DNA of 64,000 nt, taken from Caulobacter sp. SLTY (GTDB lineage: Bacteria; Pseudomonadota; Alphaproteobacteria; Caulobacterales; Caulobacteraceae). The position numbers were made by a program, and so were the translations under genes. Location of the stretch: NCBI RefSeq assembly GCF_009905535.1, contig NZ_JAAALA010000009.1, forward strand, positions 62,001-126,000, in the 5' to 3' direction. This document shows, one piece after another, positions 18,582-26,399 of this stretch (positions are counted from its first letter, which is position 1; each line of letters opens with the position of its first letter). Under the pieces are notes generated by a model. That model saw only the letters and a list, made by a program, of their open reading frames with translations. It had not been told where the DNA came from and did not search any database.

Positions 18582-18608
18582 CTTAGGGTATGGCTTAGGG
18601 TTTAGGGT
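18582..18608 (+). repeat. Three TTAGGGT repeats, possible integrase arm sites (left)
   Basis: CTTAGGGT at 18582 and 18594 (12-bp period) and TTAGGGT at 18602 lie between the left core and the integrase start. The right end has CTTAGGGT at 30021 and GTTAGGG at 30033, the same orientation and spacing. The repeats also lie directly before the integrase start, so its product could regulate its own gene. Confidence 0.55.
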
Positions 18609-18613
18609 GGGTC

Positions 18614-19762
18614 ATGCCCTCAGTTAACAAGCTCACTGCGCTCCAAGTCAGCCGCCTGACCGCACCCGGCTTCTACTCCGACGGAGAGGGCCTCTACCTA
18701 CGAGTCGATAAGGGGAAGCGATGGGCCTTCGTCTATTTCATGCACGGCAAACGAAAGGAGATGGGCCTTGGCCCTCTGTCGGACGTATCGCTGGCGCGAG
18801 CACGCGAGCTTAAAGCCGCGGCAAGGGCATTGTGGCGCGAGGGCAAAGACCCGATCGAGGAACGCCGAAAGGCCAAAGGGGAAGCGACCACGTTTGGAGC
18901 CTTCGCCGAGTCCATCATCGGCGATTGGGAAAAGGCGTGGAGCAACCCGAAACACCGTCAGCAGTGGCGGAACACACTTTCCACATACGCCAAGGGGTTT
19001 TGGTCCTTACCTATCGACCTGGTCGATACGCACCATGTTGAAAAGGCGTTGAAACCTATCTGGTTGAGCAAGCCTGAGACGGCACGGCGCGTAAGGGCGC
19101 GAATTGAACGGGTGCTGGATGCAGCTAAGGCGAAGGGTCTCCGCAAAGGCGATAATCCGGCCCGTTGGAAGGATCACTTGCGCGGAACCATGGCGGGGCG
19201 AACCAGGGGTCCAAAGCGCCACCATGCCGCAATGCCATTCGCCGAAGTGCCGGCGTTCATGGTGCGCCTCCGTGAGGCTGAGGGGCTGTCTGCGAGGGCG
19301 TTGGAGTTCGCGATACTGACGGCAGGTCGGACTAGCGAGGTGCTTGAAGCCAAGTGGCCTGAGTTCGACCTGGAGGCCCGGATTTGGACTGTGCCCGCCG
19401 AGCGTATGAAAATGCGGATTCAGCACCGCGTCCCGCTTTCAGATCGGGCCGTTGAAATCCTGAAGGAGCTAGAGCCCTTAGGTGGTGACTACGTGTTTCC
19501 GGGCCAAAAGGCGGGCCGGCCGATGTCGAACATGGCGATGCAGATGCTCCTTCGCCGAATGAAGGTGGCCGTTACCCCTCACGGCTTCAGGTCCAGCTTT
19601 CGTGACTGGGTGGGTGAGGTAACCGACCACCCAAGGGAGATTGCCGAGGCAGCACTTGCTCACAAGGTTGGGAGTGAGGTGGAGCGGGCATACCGAAGGG
19701 GCGATGCTCTTGAGAAGCGCCGGGTCTTGATGTGTGACTGGGGTAGGTATTTAGACCAATAG
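18614..19762 (+). CDS. int: Tyrosine-type site-specific integrase (P4-like)
   Basis: A 382-residue recombinase catalysing integration at the tRNA-Ser 3' end. The N-terminal DUF4102-type arm-binding domain (about 1-90) contains GFYSDGEGLYLRV and MGLGPLSDVSLARARELK. A SAM-like core-binding domain follows. The catalytic domain shows Arg in TAGRTSEVLEAKW, the HxxR box HGFRSSFRDW, and the end motif AHKVGSEVERAYRRGDALEKRR carrying the nucleophilic Tyr. Length and order are typical of P4 integrases. It lies at the end of the island far from the intact tRNA gene, reading inward. Confidence 0.95.
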   Translation: MPSVNKLTALQVSRLTAPGFYSDGEGLYLRVDKGKRWAFVYFMHGKRKEMGLGPLSDVSLARARELKAAARALWREGKDPIEERRKAKGEATTFGAFAESIIGDWEKAWSNPKHRQQWRNTLSTYAKGFWSLPIDLVDTHHVEKALKPIWLSKPETARRVRARIERVLDAAKAKGLRKGDNPARWKDHLRGTMAGRTRGPKRHHAAMPFAEVPAFMVRLREAEGLSARALEFAILTAGRTSEVLEAKWPEFDLEARIWTVPAERMKMRIQHRVPLSDRAVEILKELEPLGGDYVFPGQKAGRPMSNMAMQMLLRRMKVAVTPHGFRSSFRDWVGEVTDHPREIAEAALAHKVGSEVERAYRRGDALEKRRVLMCDWGRYLDQ

Positions 19763-19922
19763 GATAAGTAGTAAATCGCACTAAACAGGAAAGCCGCTTA
19801 TTGGGACGGCACAAATAAGACAGTTATGTTCTCAGGTGACGTAAAAATTTCCTTCTGGACTTTTATTTTCTCCGTGAGCGATACGGCCTCTGCGCCATTT
19901 CGGCGTATAACCGGAGGCAGAC

Positions 19923-20288
19923 TTGGCAAAAAATCTTACTACCCACCACACTGAGCTTGAGACTAATCTGTGTGGCGGCATTTCCTATCCGGATTTGAAG
20001 CAGGTTGTTGACTGCTTAGGTTCCACCTGCAGGCCGTGCGGACGGCCATTGTCCAATTCGCAGATTGGACGCCTCCGTCGCCTCCGGACGCGGGTAAACC
20101 GCCTCTCGTTTTTCACTGAGAGCTGCCGCCTGGTCCCGATATCGCTTCTCCAAGACATCGAGGCGATCTGCGCAGAAATGCAGTTGCTATGCCCTGACAT
20201 TCAGGTTTGCCGCACCGCCACTGGGTCGGAGGCTAGAGATGCCGAGCTTCAATTCATCGCAACCTTGGCTGAGAGGCGGGATGCATGA
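19923..20288 (+). CDS. Hypothetical island protein, 121 residues, TTG start
   Basis: I do not recognise this protein. It probably starts with TTG at 19923, because GGAGG lies five bases upstream at the end of a 160-base AT-rich leader, and no better start is in frame. It has an N-terminal CGGISYPDLKQVVDCLGSTCRPCGRPLS segment with several cysteines, then an Arg-rich helix (RLRRLRTRVNRL). The stop overlaps the next ATG by four bases (ATGA), so it is coupled to the small HTH gene. A DNA- or metal-binding role is possible from composition only. Confidence 0.65.
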   Translation: MAKNLTTHHTELETNLCGGISYPDLKQVVDCLGSTCRPCGRPLSNSQIGRLRRLRTRVNRLSFFTESCRLVPISLLQDIEAICAEMQLLCPDIQVCRTATGSEARDAELQFIATLAERRDA

Positions 20289-20461
20289 CCAAGCTTAAGC
20301 CTCAGCCGATCGCTTATCGCATCCGCGATGCGGCGGACGTGATCGGGCTTAGTCGTTCGACGCTCTACCATTTGGCTAAGCAGGGTAAGCTCCGTATCCG
20401 CAAGGTCGCCGGTCGATCACTGATCGCGCGTGAAGACCTGCTGAGCCTGCTTCAAAGCTAG
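20285..20461 (+). CDS. AlpA/excisionase-like helix-turn-helix protein, 58 residues
   Basis: A very small DNA-binding protein, starting MTKLKPQPIAYRIRD and ending LLSLLQS. Residues 13-50 read IRDAADVIGLSRST, LYHLAKQGKLRIRK and VAGRSLIARED, the standard HTH_17 (MerR-like) fold with a wing. Such proteins act as recombination directionality factors or as activators of integrase and early genes in P4-like satellites. ATGA overlap with the preceding gene indicates coupling. In this position it is the best candidate for an excisionase. The function is inferred from fold and location. Confidence 0.88.
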   Translation: MTKLKPQPIAYRIRDAADVIGLSRSTLYHLAKQGKLRIRKVAGRSLIAREDLLSLLQS

Positions 20462-20535
20462 GCCAACGAGGGGCTGCAGACCCTCCGCGGGCCTTCTCCG
20501 ACCAACCTCAATCTATCCAAAATCAGGAGACTAAT

Positions 20536-21828
20536 ATGAACGGCAGCGCCCTTGCGCTCGCACCGTGGGACGACCCGTGCCCGCAACTTCAGGCCCTTTG
20601 CGATCTAGTTGCCGGCCGCCTGGCCGAGGGCGAGAGTCAGCCTAAGAGGACCAAAGACAATCAGGCTAGATTTCATCGCGCCCTAATTGCTGTCTGTGGC
20701 GTCAGTGCAATTGTTGCAACAGCGAGGGTATCAGACGGAGAAGGGTATCCCGTCTCGTTCGCGAACGGTGACTATGCCGGCGGACCGATAAGCATCGAAC
20801 ACCTTCGCCAACTGCGGAAGCAGATGGAAGGCGTCGGCCTGCTGAGAGTCGTTGGCGGTTTCCACGATCGGGGCGGAATGGGAGGAAGCAGGGTGACCCG
20901 CCTGCATCCCACAGAAGCTTTCCGTGAACTCGTGCAGCGCGCTGGGGTCCGTTCAGCGCACCTGGCGAGGCTTCAGGGCGACCTGGTGGTGATGCGCGGG
21001 CTGAGGCCATCGGGCCCGGAGCCGGAATCGGTGAGGGCAAGCCGGCTGACGCTAGACCGCCTGAACCGGTTGAACTCGAAACACAGTCTGACATTGCCCG
21101 ATGAGGTCTGGGATCAGATCGCCGCTCCTTGGCAGCCCCGGGGGCTCGATGAGTGCCCCGCTCCTGTGGAGTTCCGCGGGATCAACGAGGCGAACGTCTC
21201 GCTACGTCGCATCTTCAAGGATGGATGGGATCGCGGTGGTCGGCTGTACGGGGGGTGGTGGCAGAATGTCCCAAGCAAGCCGCGCAAGCGGCTTCTGATT
21301 GATGGTTGCCCTACCGCGGAATTGGACTTCAGGGCGCTGCATCCCCGCATCCTGTACGCCCGTCAGGGCGAGGAGCCGGAAGGTGACCCCTACACGCTGG
21401 AGGAGTTCGAAGAGGTCATTAGGGGGCAGGGGAAGCGCACTTTCAACAGGATTATAAATGGCACTTGGAACAAGCCCAATAAGTCGAACCCATTAAACTT
21501 CGTCAAAGAGGACAAGGGGACTGGAAGGTTTCAAGAGCGGGCTAGGTTTAGAAAGTATGTCGCTGAGTTTCGTAAGAAGCACGCTCTAATATCTGATAGT
21601 TTTGGTAAGGGGGTCGGAATTCAGCTTCAGTGCGTGGACAGCCAAATAGCCCTAGAGGTCATCGACGCCTTTCTAGCCATGGGTGAACCAATTTATCCGG
21701 TACATGACAGCTTCATCGTTAGGGGCGTCATGAGGGAGAGATTGTGGTCTGTGATGCGGGAGTCATCTTTCAAGATATTAGGTGTTTCAGTGCCTGTATC
21801 CGGGCGTCTTGCGATTCCTTGTACCTAA
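20536..21828 (+). CDS. Polymerase-palm-like replication protein candidate
   Basis: A 430-residue protein of a family usually annotated as hypothetical. Residues about 45-150 look like a winged-helix region (ISIEHLRQLRKQMEGVGLL). The C-terminal half begins GGRLYGGWWQNVPSKPRKR and contains TAELDFRALHPRILYARQG, which parallels motif A of family A DNA polymerases (DYSQIELR). FNRIINGTWNK lies in the motif-B position, and CVDSQIALEVID followed by PVYP-like PIYPVHDSFIV parallels motif C (QVHDE). I infer a small DNA polymerase or primase-polymerase for element replication. GGAGA lies upstream of the ATG. No exonuclease domain is visible. Confidence 0.6.
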   Translation: MNGSALALAPWDDPCPQLQALCDLVAGRLAEGESQPKRTKDNQARFHRALIAVCGVSAIVATARVSDGEGYPVSFANGDYAGGPISIEHLRQLRKQMEGVGLLRVVGGFHDRGGMGGSRVTRLHPTEAFRELVQRAGVRSAHLARLQGDLVVMRGLRPSGPEPESVRASRLTLDRLNRLNSKHSLTLPDEVWDQIAAPWQPRGLDECPAPVEFRGINEANVSLRRIFKDGWDRGGRLYGGWWQNVPSKPRKRLLIDGCPTAELDFRALHPRILYARQGEEPEGDPYTLEEFEEVIRGQGKRTFNRIINGTWNKPNKSNPLNFVKEDKGTGRFQERARFRKYVAEFRKKHALISDSFGKGVGIQLQCVDSQIALEVIDAFLAMGEPIYPVHDSFIVRGVMRERLWSVMRESSFKILGVSVPVSGRLAIPCT

Positions 21829-21836
21829 AGCTGTGT

Positions 21837-21902
21837 GCAAGTGCTTGTCGGCGCTACGCGCCTCCTCCTCCATTACTAGGAGACCTAGTGCCGACTGCTT
21901 GC
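21837..21902. repeat. Long imperfect inverted repeat after the polymerase-like gene
   Basis: The left arm 21837-21856 (GCAAG ... GTCGGCGCTA) pairs with the right arm 21886-21902 (TAGTGCCGAC ... CTTGC). There is one mismatch in the 11-bp inner block and a three-base bulge. A pyrimidine-rich inner segment can form a further CTCCT/AGGAG stem. The 205-base gap holds no ORF I can support. It could be a terminator, a structured RNA or an origin-type element. Confidence 0.45.
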
Positions 21903-22033
21903 CCCGCTGAAACTGAGCCCCTTCAGGGCGCGCTAGGGGGGCTTGGAACGTTGCCCTTCCCCACCTAGCCGGAGAACGCAGAACCTGGCTGTATGGCCTT
22001 CTGACAGCCTTCTAGGCCTGTCCTGATTGGGGG

Positions 22034-23035
22034 GTGGCAGTGGCGGTAACGAGAAGCGACGTACTGAAGGCGCTTGGCGAGTTTGATGCCCTGGGAAGGT
22101 CCGAATTTCTGGCTGCCTACGGCTTCAGAGCTTCCCGGGACTACGTATTGCGCCATGGGGGCAAAGAGTACGACTCCAAGCCGATCTGGGCCGTAGCTCA
22201 CAAGTGGGATGCTGACGTAGCCCGGCCGCTCAAGGTCAACGAGTTTAGCGGGGGCGCGGCTGACACAGTGAAGAAGCTGCAGGCGCTTGGTTTCGAGGTG
22301 GTCAAGGAGCCTTCTAATCCTGACTGGACCTGGGATGAGCACGTCCTGGCCCTAGAACTCTACATGCGCGATCCGACCACAACGCCTGGTCACGGTAGCA
22401 AAGAGGTTCTTGAGCTTTCCGCCCTGTTGAACGCCTTGGCCCGTCGATCGGGCCTTGTCGGCAACGATCGGTTCCGGAACCCCAATGGCGTCTACATGAA
22501 GCTCATGAACTTCAGGAGGCTTGATCCTGCGGTTCTGGCTGAGGGCAAGAAGGGCCTTTCTCAGGGTGCGGCAGGAGAGGAACGGGTCTGGAATGCCTAC
22601 CTTGGCAAGCTGGACGAGCTACGGGCGAGGGCAGCGGCTATCCGCCTGGCGATCGATGACGCTGAGGTAGACCTAGTACCCGCGGCGGACGACTACGAGG
22701 CCGAAGAGGGCGGCGTTGTGCTGCGCCTCCACAAGTCTCGAGAACGGGATAGGAAGCTCATCGGGAAGAAGAAGGCACAGGTGCTAGCCCAAACAGGAAA
22801 ACTCGCCTGTGAGCCCTGCGGCTTCGACTTTCGGGAGGCGTATGGTGATGTGGGCGATGGGTTCATTGAGGCCCATCATCGTAAGCCCGTTTCGACCCTC
22901 AAGAAGGGCGAGAAGACGCGCCTGGCAGACCTGGCTTTGGTTTGTGCCAACTGTCATCGGGTGCTCCACAAAAGGGGGCTTATGGCAGTTGAAGACTTAG
23001 CCAAGCTGATTGGGATTCGACGTGCGCCGGCTTAG
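22034..23035 (+). CDS. McrA-like HNH restriction endonuclease (type IV candidate)
   Basis: A 333-residue protein, GTG start with GGGG just upstream. Residues about 5-90 (EFDALGRSEFLAAYGF, YDSKPIWAVAHK, EFSGGAADTVKKLQALGFEV) match the N-terminal head domain seen in ScoMcrA-type enzymes. The middle part (WTWDEHVLALELYM, RNPNGVYMKLMNFRRLDP) is the conserved DNA-recognition-like region of these proteins. The C-terminus is an HNH nuclease with a CEPC / CANC zinc site and EAHHRKPVS. Such enzymes cleave modified (methylated or phosphorothioated) DNA. No methylase lies nearby. The gene overlaps the nuclease gene downstream. Confidence 0.82.
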   Translation: MAVAVTRSDVLKALGEFDALGRSEFLAAYGFRASRDYVLRHGGKEYDSKPIWAVAHKWDADVARPLKVNEFSGGAADTVKKLQALGFEVVKEPSNPDWTWDEHVLALELYMRDPTTTPGHGSKEVLELSALLNALARRSGLVGNDRFRNPNGVYMKLMNFRRLDPAVLAEGKKGLSQGAAGEERVWNAYLGKLDELRARAAAIRLAIDDAEVDLVPAADDYEAEEGGVVLRLHKSRERDRKLIGKKKAQVLAQTGKLACEPCGFDFREAYGDVGDGFIEAHHRKPVSTLKKGEKTRLADLALVCANCHRVLHKRGLMAVEDLAKLIGIRRAPA

Positions 23036-23459
23036 CCTCTGCGGTCTGGCGGGAGCGTTCGCAGTGTTCGTCCCGTCCGTCGCCTTCGCTGACCCCTGTA
23101 AGGCTATTCCCGATCGCGGGCCGGCTCCGGCTTGGATCAAACCTGATGCCAAATTCTCGGGTGTCGTCCGGTACATAGTGGACGGTGACGGGTTCTGTTT
23201 GGGTGGTCGAGACCCGACCAGCTGGATTGAAGTCCGCATGGTGGACTTCGACGCGCCGGAGCTTCGCGAACCAAACGGAAGGGAAGCGAAGGCCAAGCTA
23301 TCGGATCTGATCTTGGGCAGGAGGGTGAGTTGCACGGTTCGCCCCGGACGTAACGGACGAGCGGTAACCCACGATCGCGTTTTGGCATCCTGTCAGATGG
23401 GGGAGCGATCAATCGCAACCGGACTGCGGGCCGCCGGCGTTTCAGAGGGCGGTAACTGA
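23022..23459 (+). CDS. Exported thermonuclease-like (SNase) protein
   Basis: A 145-residue protein. The GTG at 23022 gives MRRLSLCGLAGAFAVFVPSVAFA, a clear signal peptide; an in-frame TTG four codons earlier is less likely. The SNase domain shows YIVDGDGFCLG, RMVDFDAPELREPNGREAK and HDRVLASCQ, which keep the Arg-Glu-Arg catalytic set and the metal-binding Asp residues. It would cut DNA or RNA in the periplasm. Its start lies inside the end of the McrA-like gene, so the two are probably co-expressed. It may serve entry defence or nutrient scavenging, but neither is shown. Confidence 0.82.
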   Translation: MRRLSLCGLAGAFAVFVPSVAFADPCKAIPDRGPAPAWIKPDAKFSGVVRYIVDGDGFCLGGRDPTSWIEVRMVDFDAPELREPNGREAKAKLSDLILGRRVSCTVRPGRNGRAVTHDRVLASCQMGERSIATGLRAAGVSEGGN

Positions 23460-23463
23460 GATT

Positions 23464-24501
23464 CTATGCAGCCGATTCAACCGTTTCTCCACCAAGAGAC
23501 AGCAAATCCCCTACGACCATATAAGTGTAAGCCACATACCTGTCAGCTTCGCTCTTCTCAGTGATTGTAGCGTGACTGCCCTTTTGGGCAGCCTGAAATA
23601 TGCTGTCTAAGCGTTCTCCAAGGAAAGATAGATGAGAGCCCACAATTTCCGAGAACCTACTCGATTCGCTGTTTTCCTCAGCATACGCCATAAGGCGATT
23701 TATGTAGTTATCGGCCCCCAGCTTGATAGATTTTTGCTTGGAGCCACTACCCACAATCTTGTCCTCCCTAGCCGGGTATAAAGAATCCGCAAGGTCCTGA
23801 AGTATTCTCCTGCAGCTGTGCACAGCGTTGGATATGTCTTCCGGGTTCTCAGATCGCATGTTTTCGTAAATGGCGGAAAAGCGTTTGACCGCCTCCGGTA
23901 CTCTTAATCCGACTTCTCCATCGACCCTCTGTCGAATTCGACTGAATACATCATCAACGATACCGGAAAATTTAAGTTCATAGTACTGACGCGTGGCATA
24001 GTCGTAGATGAGAGCGCGCCGACTTGCCAGCCTTGTCGAATTTTCCTGTATCGATCGCTTAATAGCATTGCGTTCTAACAGGTTTCCTGAACTGTTTACA
24101 AACTGGTGGGGATTGGCCGAGCTTATGCTTCCATCCTGCGCAGCGCCCAGCGCGATCTTTTGAATTTCGAGTTGTGTCTCAAGCGTTCCGATGCTCTCAA
24201 GGAACATGTAGGTTTCTATGTCTTCGGTCTTCGGTTTCTTCTTCTTATAGCGTCGACCGGAAAGAAGGCCGCGTTTCCAATTTTCCGCGCTCATCCCATT
24301 AGGTTCGTGGGGGTATCCGCTGGCTTCATACTTAAACACCTCTGCGAACTCGAAGTCGTTCAGAAGTCGGGCTAGTCGCGTAGCCTTCAAGGCGCAACGA
24401 TCAAGTGGAATTTCATCTAACTCAATGTTTCTGATAATCTCCTCAGCTAGGCCGAGAGCTTCATCCATTGCTTGCTTAGATGCAGGAATACGTTCGGGCA
24501 T
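23464..24501 (-). CDS. AbiTii/HEPN-like candidate abortive-infection protein
   Basis: A 345-residue cytoplasmic protein, AT-richer than its neighbours. The N-terminus (EALGLAEEIIRNIELDEIPLD, then KATRLARLLNDFEFAEVFKYEASGYP) resembles the AbiTii domain. A middle region has a highly charged helix, and the C-terminal half contains NPEDISNAVHSCRRILQDLADSLYP, resembling HEPN-type helical domains with an Arg-rich active helix. In this location, convergent with the restriction and nuclease genes, an RNase-based abortive response is a reasonable guess, but no canonical RxxxxH motif is certain. The similarity is from memory of family patterns. Confidence 0.55.
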   Translation of the reverse strand: MPERIPASKQAMDEALGLAEEIIRNIELDEIPLDRCALKATRLARLLNDFEFAEVFKYEASGYPHEPNGMSAENWKRGLLSGRRYKKKKPKTEDIETYMFLESIGTLETQLEIQKIALGAAQDGSISSANPHQFVNSSGNLLERNAIKRSIQENSTRLASRRALIYDYATRQYYELKFSGIVDDVFSRIRQRVDGEVGLRVPEAVKRFSAIYENMRSENPEDISNAVHSCRRILQDLADSLYPAREDKIVGSGSKQKSIKLGADNYINRLMAYAEENSESSRFSEIVGSHLSFLGERLDSIFQAAQKGSHATITEKSEADRYVAYTYMVVGDLLSLGGETVESAA

Positions 24502-24530
24502 TAAATCGGCTCGCGGAAGAGGCTTACCTA

Positions 24531-24749
24531 TTAGGGTTCTAGCGGTGCGGCAACAAGGTGCGCCGGGTCCGTGCCCAGGGCAGCCGCTAAACGCCCAATC
24601 ACACGCAGGCTCGGGTTCCTTCGCCCCGCTTCAATTCCCCTGAGGTAGGTGACGTCAATCCTTCCGTCGGCGGCCAACTCCTCCTGAGTGAGCCCTGCCT
24701 GAAGCCGGCTGGATCGAACATTTTCCCCGAAGATTTTGCACCAATCCAT
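24531..24749 (-). CDS. XRE-family regulator resembling R-M controller (C) proteins
   Basis: A 72-residue single-domain HTH_3 protein. GLTQEELA is the first helix of the HTH and IDVTYLRGIEAGRRNPSL the recognition part. Size and sequence (TQEELA, TYLRGIE, RNPSL) resemble controller proteins of restriction-modification systems and small island repressors. CAGGAG lies before the ATG. Two TTATAGTC half-site repeats lie directly upstream, between this gene and the divergent membrane-protein gene, so it probably regulates both. No cognate methylase or restriction pair is next to it. Confidence 0.85.
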   Translation of the reverse strand: MDWCKIFGENVRSSRLQAGLTQEELAADGRIDVTYLRGIEAGRRNPSLRVIGRLAAALGTDPAHLVAAPLEP

Positions 24750-24773
24750 TTGCAGGAGAGGGCTTCACCGGGC

Positions 24774-24800
24774 TTATAGTCACCAGGGATTATAGTCCCT
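24774..24800. promoter_or_regulatory. Two C-box-like TTATAGTC repeats in a divergent control region
   Basis: TTATAGTC occurs at 24774-24781 and 24790-24797, 16 bases apart. The second lies in the palindrome AGGGATTATAGTCCCT (24785-24800). R-M controller proteins bind paired sites of this type, often with TATAGTC in them. Confidence 0.6.
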
Positions 24801-24813
24801 ATCGGGGTTGACG

Positions 24814-25284
24814 ATGAATGACACGCTGCAGAAGGTCTTCAAAACAGGGCAGGAAGAGGAGAGTGGCGGTGGTGCCATTTTCGGAATTCTCATCCTCGCG
24901 GTGTTGATCGCCGGCGGGCTCGGGCTCGTGAAGGGCTGTTCAAAGGAAGATGCAAAGTCGGCCAAATCAGATGCCGCGGAGGAGGCGACTACTCCAGTTC
25001 CTGAGAGCGTCGAGTTGCCGTCAGATGCGGCTGTTAATGCCGCCGCTCGAAAAGCCGTACGTTGGAAGCTAGCCGATCCAGATTCGGCCAAGTTCCGGAA
25101 TGTGTTCGTTGTAGCGAAGCCCGGCCAAGCGAAGGCGGTCTGCGGTGAGGTAAACGCCAAAAATCAGATGGGCGGTTACGCCGGCTACAAGCGGTTCATC
25201 TCCGCCGGCACGGTCAAGCTAACTTATTTCGAAGATGACCTCGCGGACATGGATGAGGCGTGGCGCACACTATGCACGCGGTAG
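24814..25284 (+). CDS. Single-pass membrane protein with secreted C-terminal domain, unknown function
   Basis: 156 residues. The ATG at 24814 is preferred; a TTG lies two codons upstream. Residues about 20-38 (AIFGILILAVLIAGGLGLV) form one membrane helix, followed by KGCSKED and a charged linker. The C-terminal domain (KLADPDSAKFRNVFVV, VCGEVNAKNQMGGYAGYKRF) is a small conserved domain common in proteobacterial accessory proteins of unknown role. It is divergent from the XRE regulator across the TTATAGTC repeats and probably under its control. A link to defence, for example sensing at the membrane, is speculation. Confidence 0.7.
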   Translation: MNDTLQKVFKTGQEEESGGGAIFGILILAVLIAGGLGLVKGCSKEDAKSAKSDAAEEATTPVPESVELPSDAAVNAAARKAVRWKLADPDSAKFRNVFVVAKPGQAKAVCGEVNAKNQMGGYAGYKRFISAGTVKLTYFEDDLADMDEAWRTLCTR

Positions 25285-25339
25285 CATGGGCGCAGAGCTT
25301 CATCGAGGCATGATCCAAAGCCCCTGATTGTCCCGTTCA

Positions 25340-26269
25340 CTACCTTCCAAACAGCCGGCGCAAGGCCAAGTCTCCCGTATCCACGCCCGGAATGTTCGCA
25401 ATGATCTGGTCCGGAAGATTGTCGGGCGTTTCGAACTTAAGGTGCTTGCCAACGGCGTAGATGGGCTGAATTTCAGGGCGATCGTTTCGATAGAAAATCG
25501 CCGTCCGTGCATAAACCTGCACGACCTGGTTGAGCGCGTCCGCTTCTTCGGAACTTACCGTTAGGCTGAACACTCGGGGCAAAACTGTGTAGCTGAGTGG
25601 CACGACAAAAAGGACGCTGAGCCTGGGGGTTACCGGTACTAACATCTCAGGCGCTAGTGCATGCCCGCCGGGCGGAGTGATGTTGTGAAAGAACCCATCG
25701 CCAAAGACAAACTCCCGATCGGGCGAGAATATCACAACATACTTTCCTCGACCTGATACCTCTTTTACGGTTCGCTTGTGTGTAGACCGCAAGTTTGAGC
25801 CGATAAGTACGTTGCGCTCGCGATCTGGAAGCGGCCCTCGTAAATGCTCAGCGAGGCCGACTGCAATTTCTCTGGTCATTGGACTACGAACCGCCAGCGA
25901 CACCAAACATTCGGACAGATTCGAGAGTTCTTGGTCTGAGGCAGACCGGGGAAGGAAGCGCCGCCGCCGTTCTACAGGCAACGGGGTTGGCTCATGATGT
26001 ACGCTTTCAAGCCATTGAATAACGCCGGGGAAATTGCTGTCGGCACGATCGAATTCTTGTTCAAAACTCTCGTCCCAAACAGTCTGCTCTCCCGGCCTGC
26101 CAAGCAAAATATGGTGTCCATTGCCGATGACCCCGAAATTGGCGGGGGTTGAGCGTCTGGTATCGCCGTTGGGAAGCAGCCAATTCACACCACCTTTATC
26201 GTCTGCCCAATGGGCAGATACGCACTCCGGCCACCAATGGTGCCGTTCCGACTTCAGCCGCCGCTCCAT
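25340..26269 (-). CDS. Hypothetical protein with N-terminal HHWWP motif (DUF4238-like)
   Basis: 309 residues from the ATG at 26269, chosen because GAGAGGCGG lies upstream and a longer reading would run into the neighbouring gene. The N-terminus RHHWWPECVSAHWADDKGG and a following NGHHILLG resemble the His-rich start of DUF4238-type proteins, which may bind metal. The C-terminal half alternates beta strands (YVVIFSPDREFVFGDGF, LSVLFVVPLSYTVLP) and ends with a helix ending in QVYARTAIF, again as in that family. No signal peptide. Such proteins occur in defence and mobile loci, but their activity is unknown. Confidence 0.65.
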   Translation of the reverse strand: MERRLKSERHHWWPECVSAHWADDKGGVNWLLPNGDTRRSTPANFGVIGNGHHILLGRPGEQTVWDESFEQEFDRADSNFPGVIQWLESVHHEPTPLPVERRRRFLPRSASDQELSNLSECLVSLAVRSPMTREIAVGLAEHLRGPLPDRERNVLIGSNLRSTHKRTVKEVSGRGKYVVIFSPDREFVFGDGFFHNITPPGGHALAPEMLVPVTPRLSVLFVVPLSYTVLPRVFSLTVSSEEADALNQVVQVYARTAIFYRNDRPEIQPIYAVGKHLKFETPDNLPDQIIANIPGVDTGDLALRRLFGR

Positions 26270-26399
26270 GCCCAAACCCGTCCGCCTCTCACGCGAGAAG
26301 AAACTTTTTGTCGCGTTTAAAGATCGATAGGGAAAGGGGGCCGGGGTCAAGATTGCTGCGTTTGAACGTGCCGCGCTAACTAACAGCTCGGGCCTTTGC

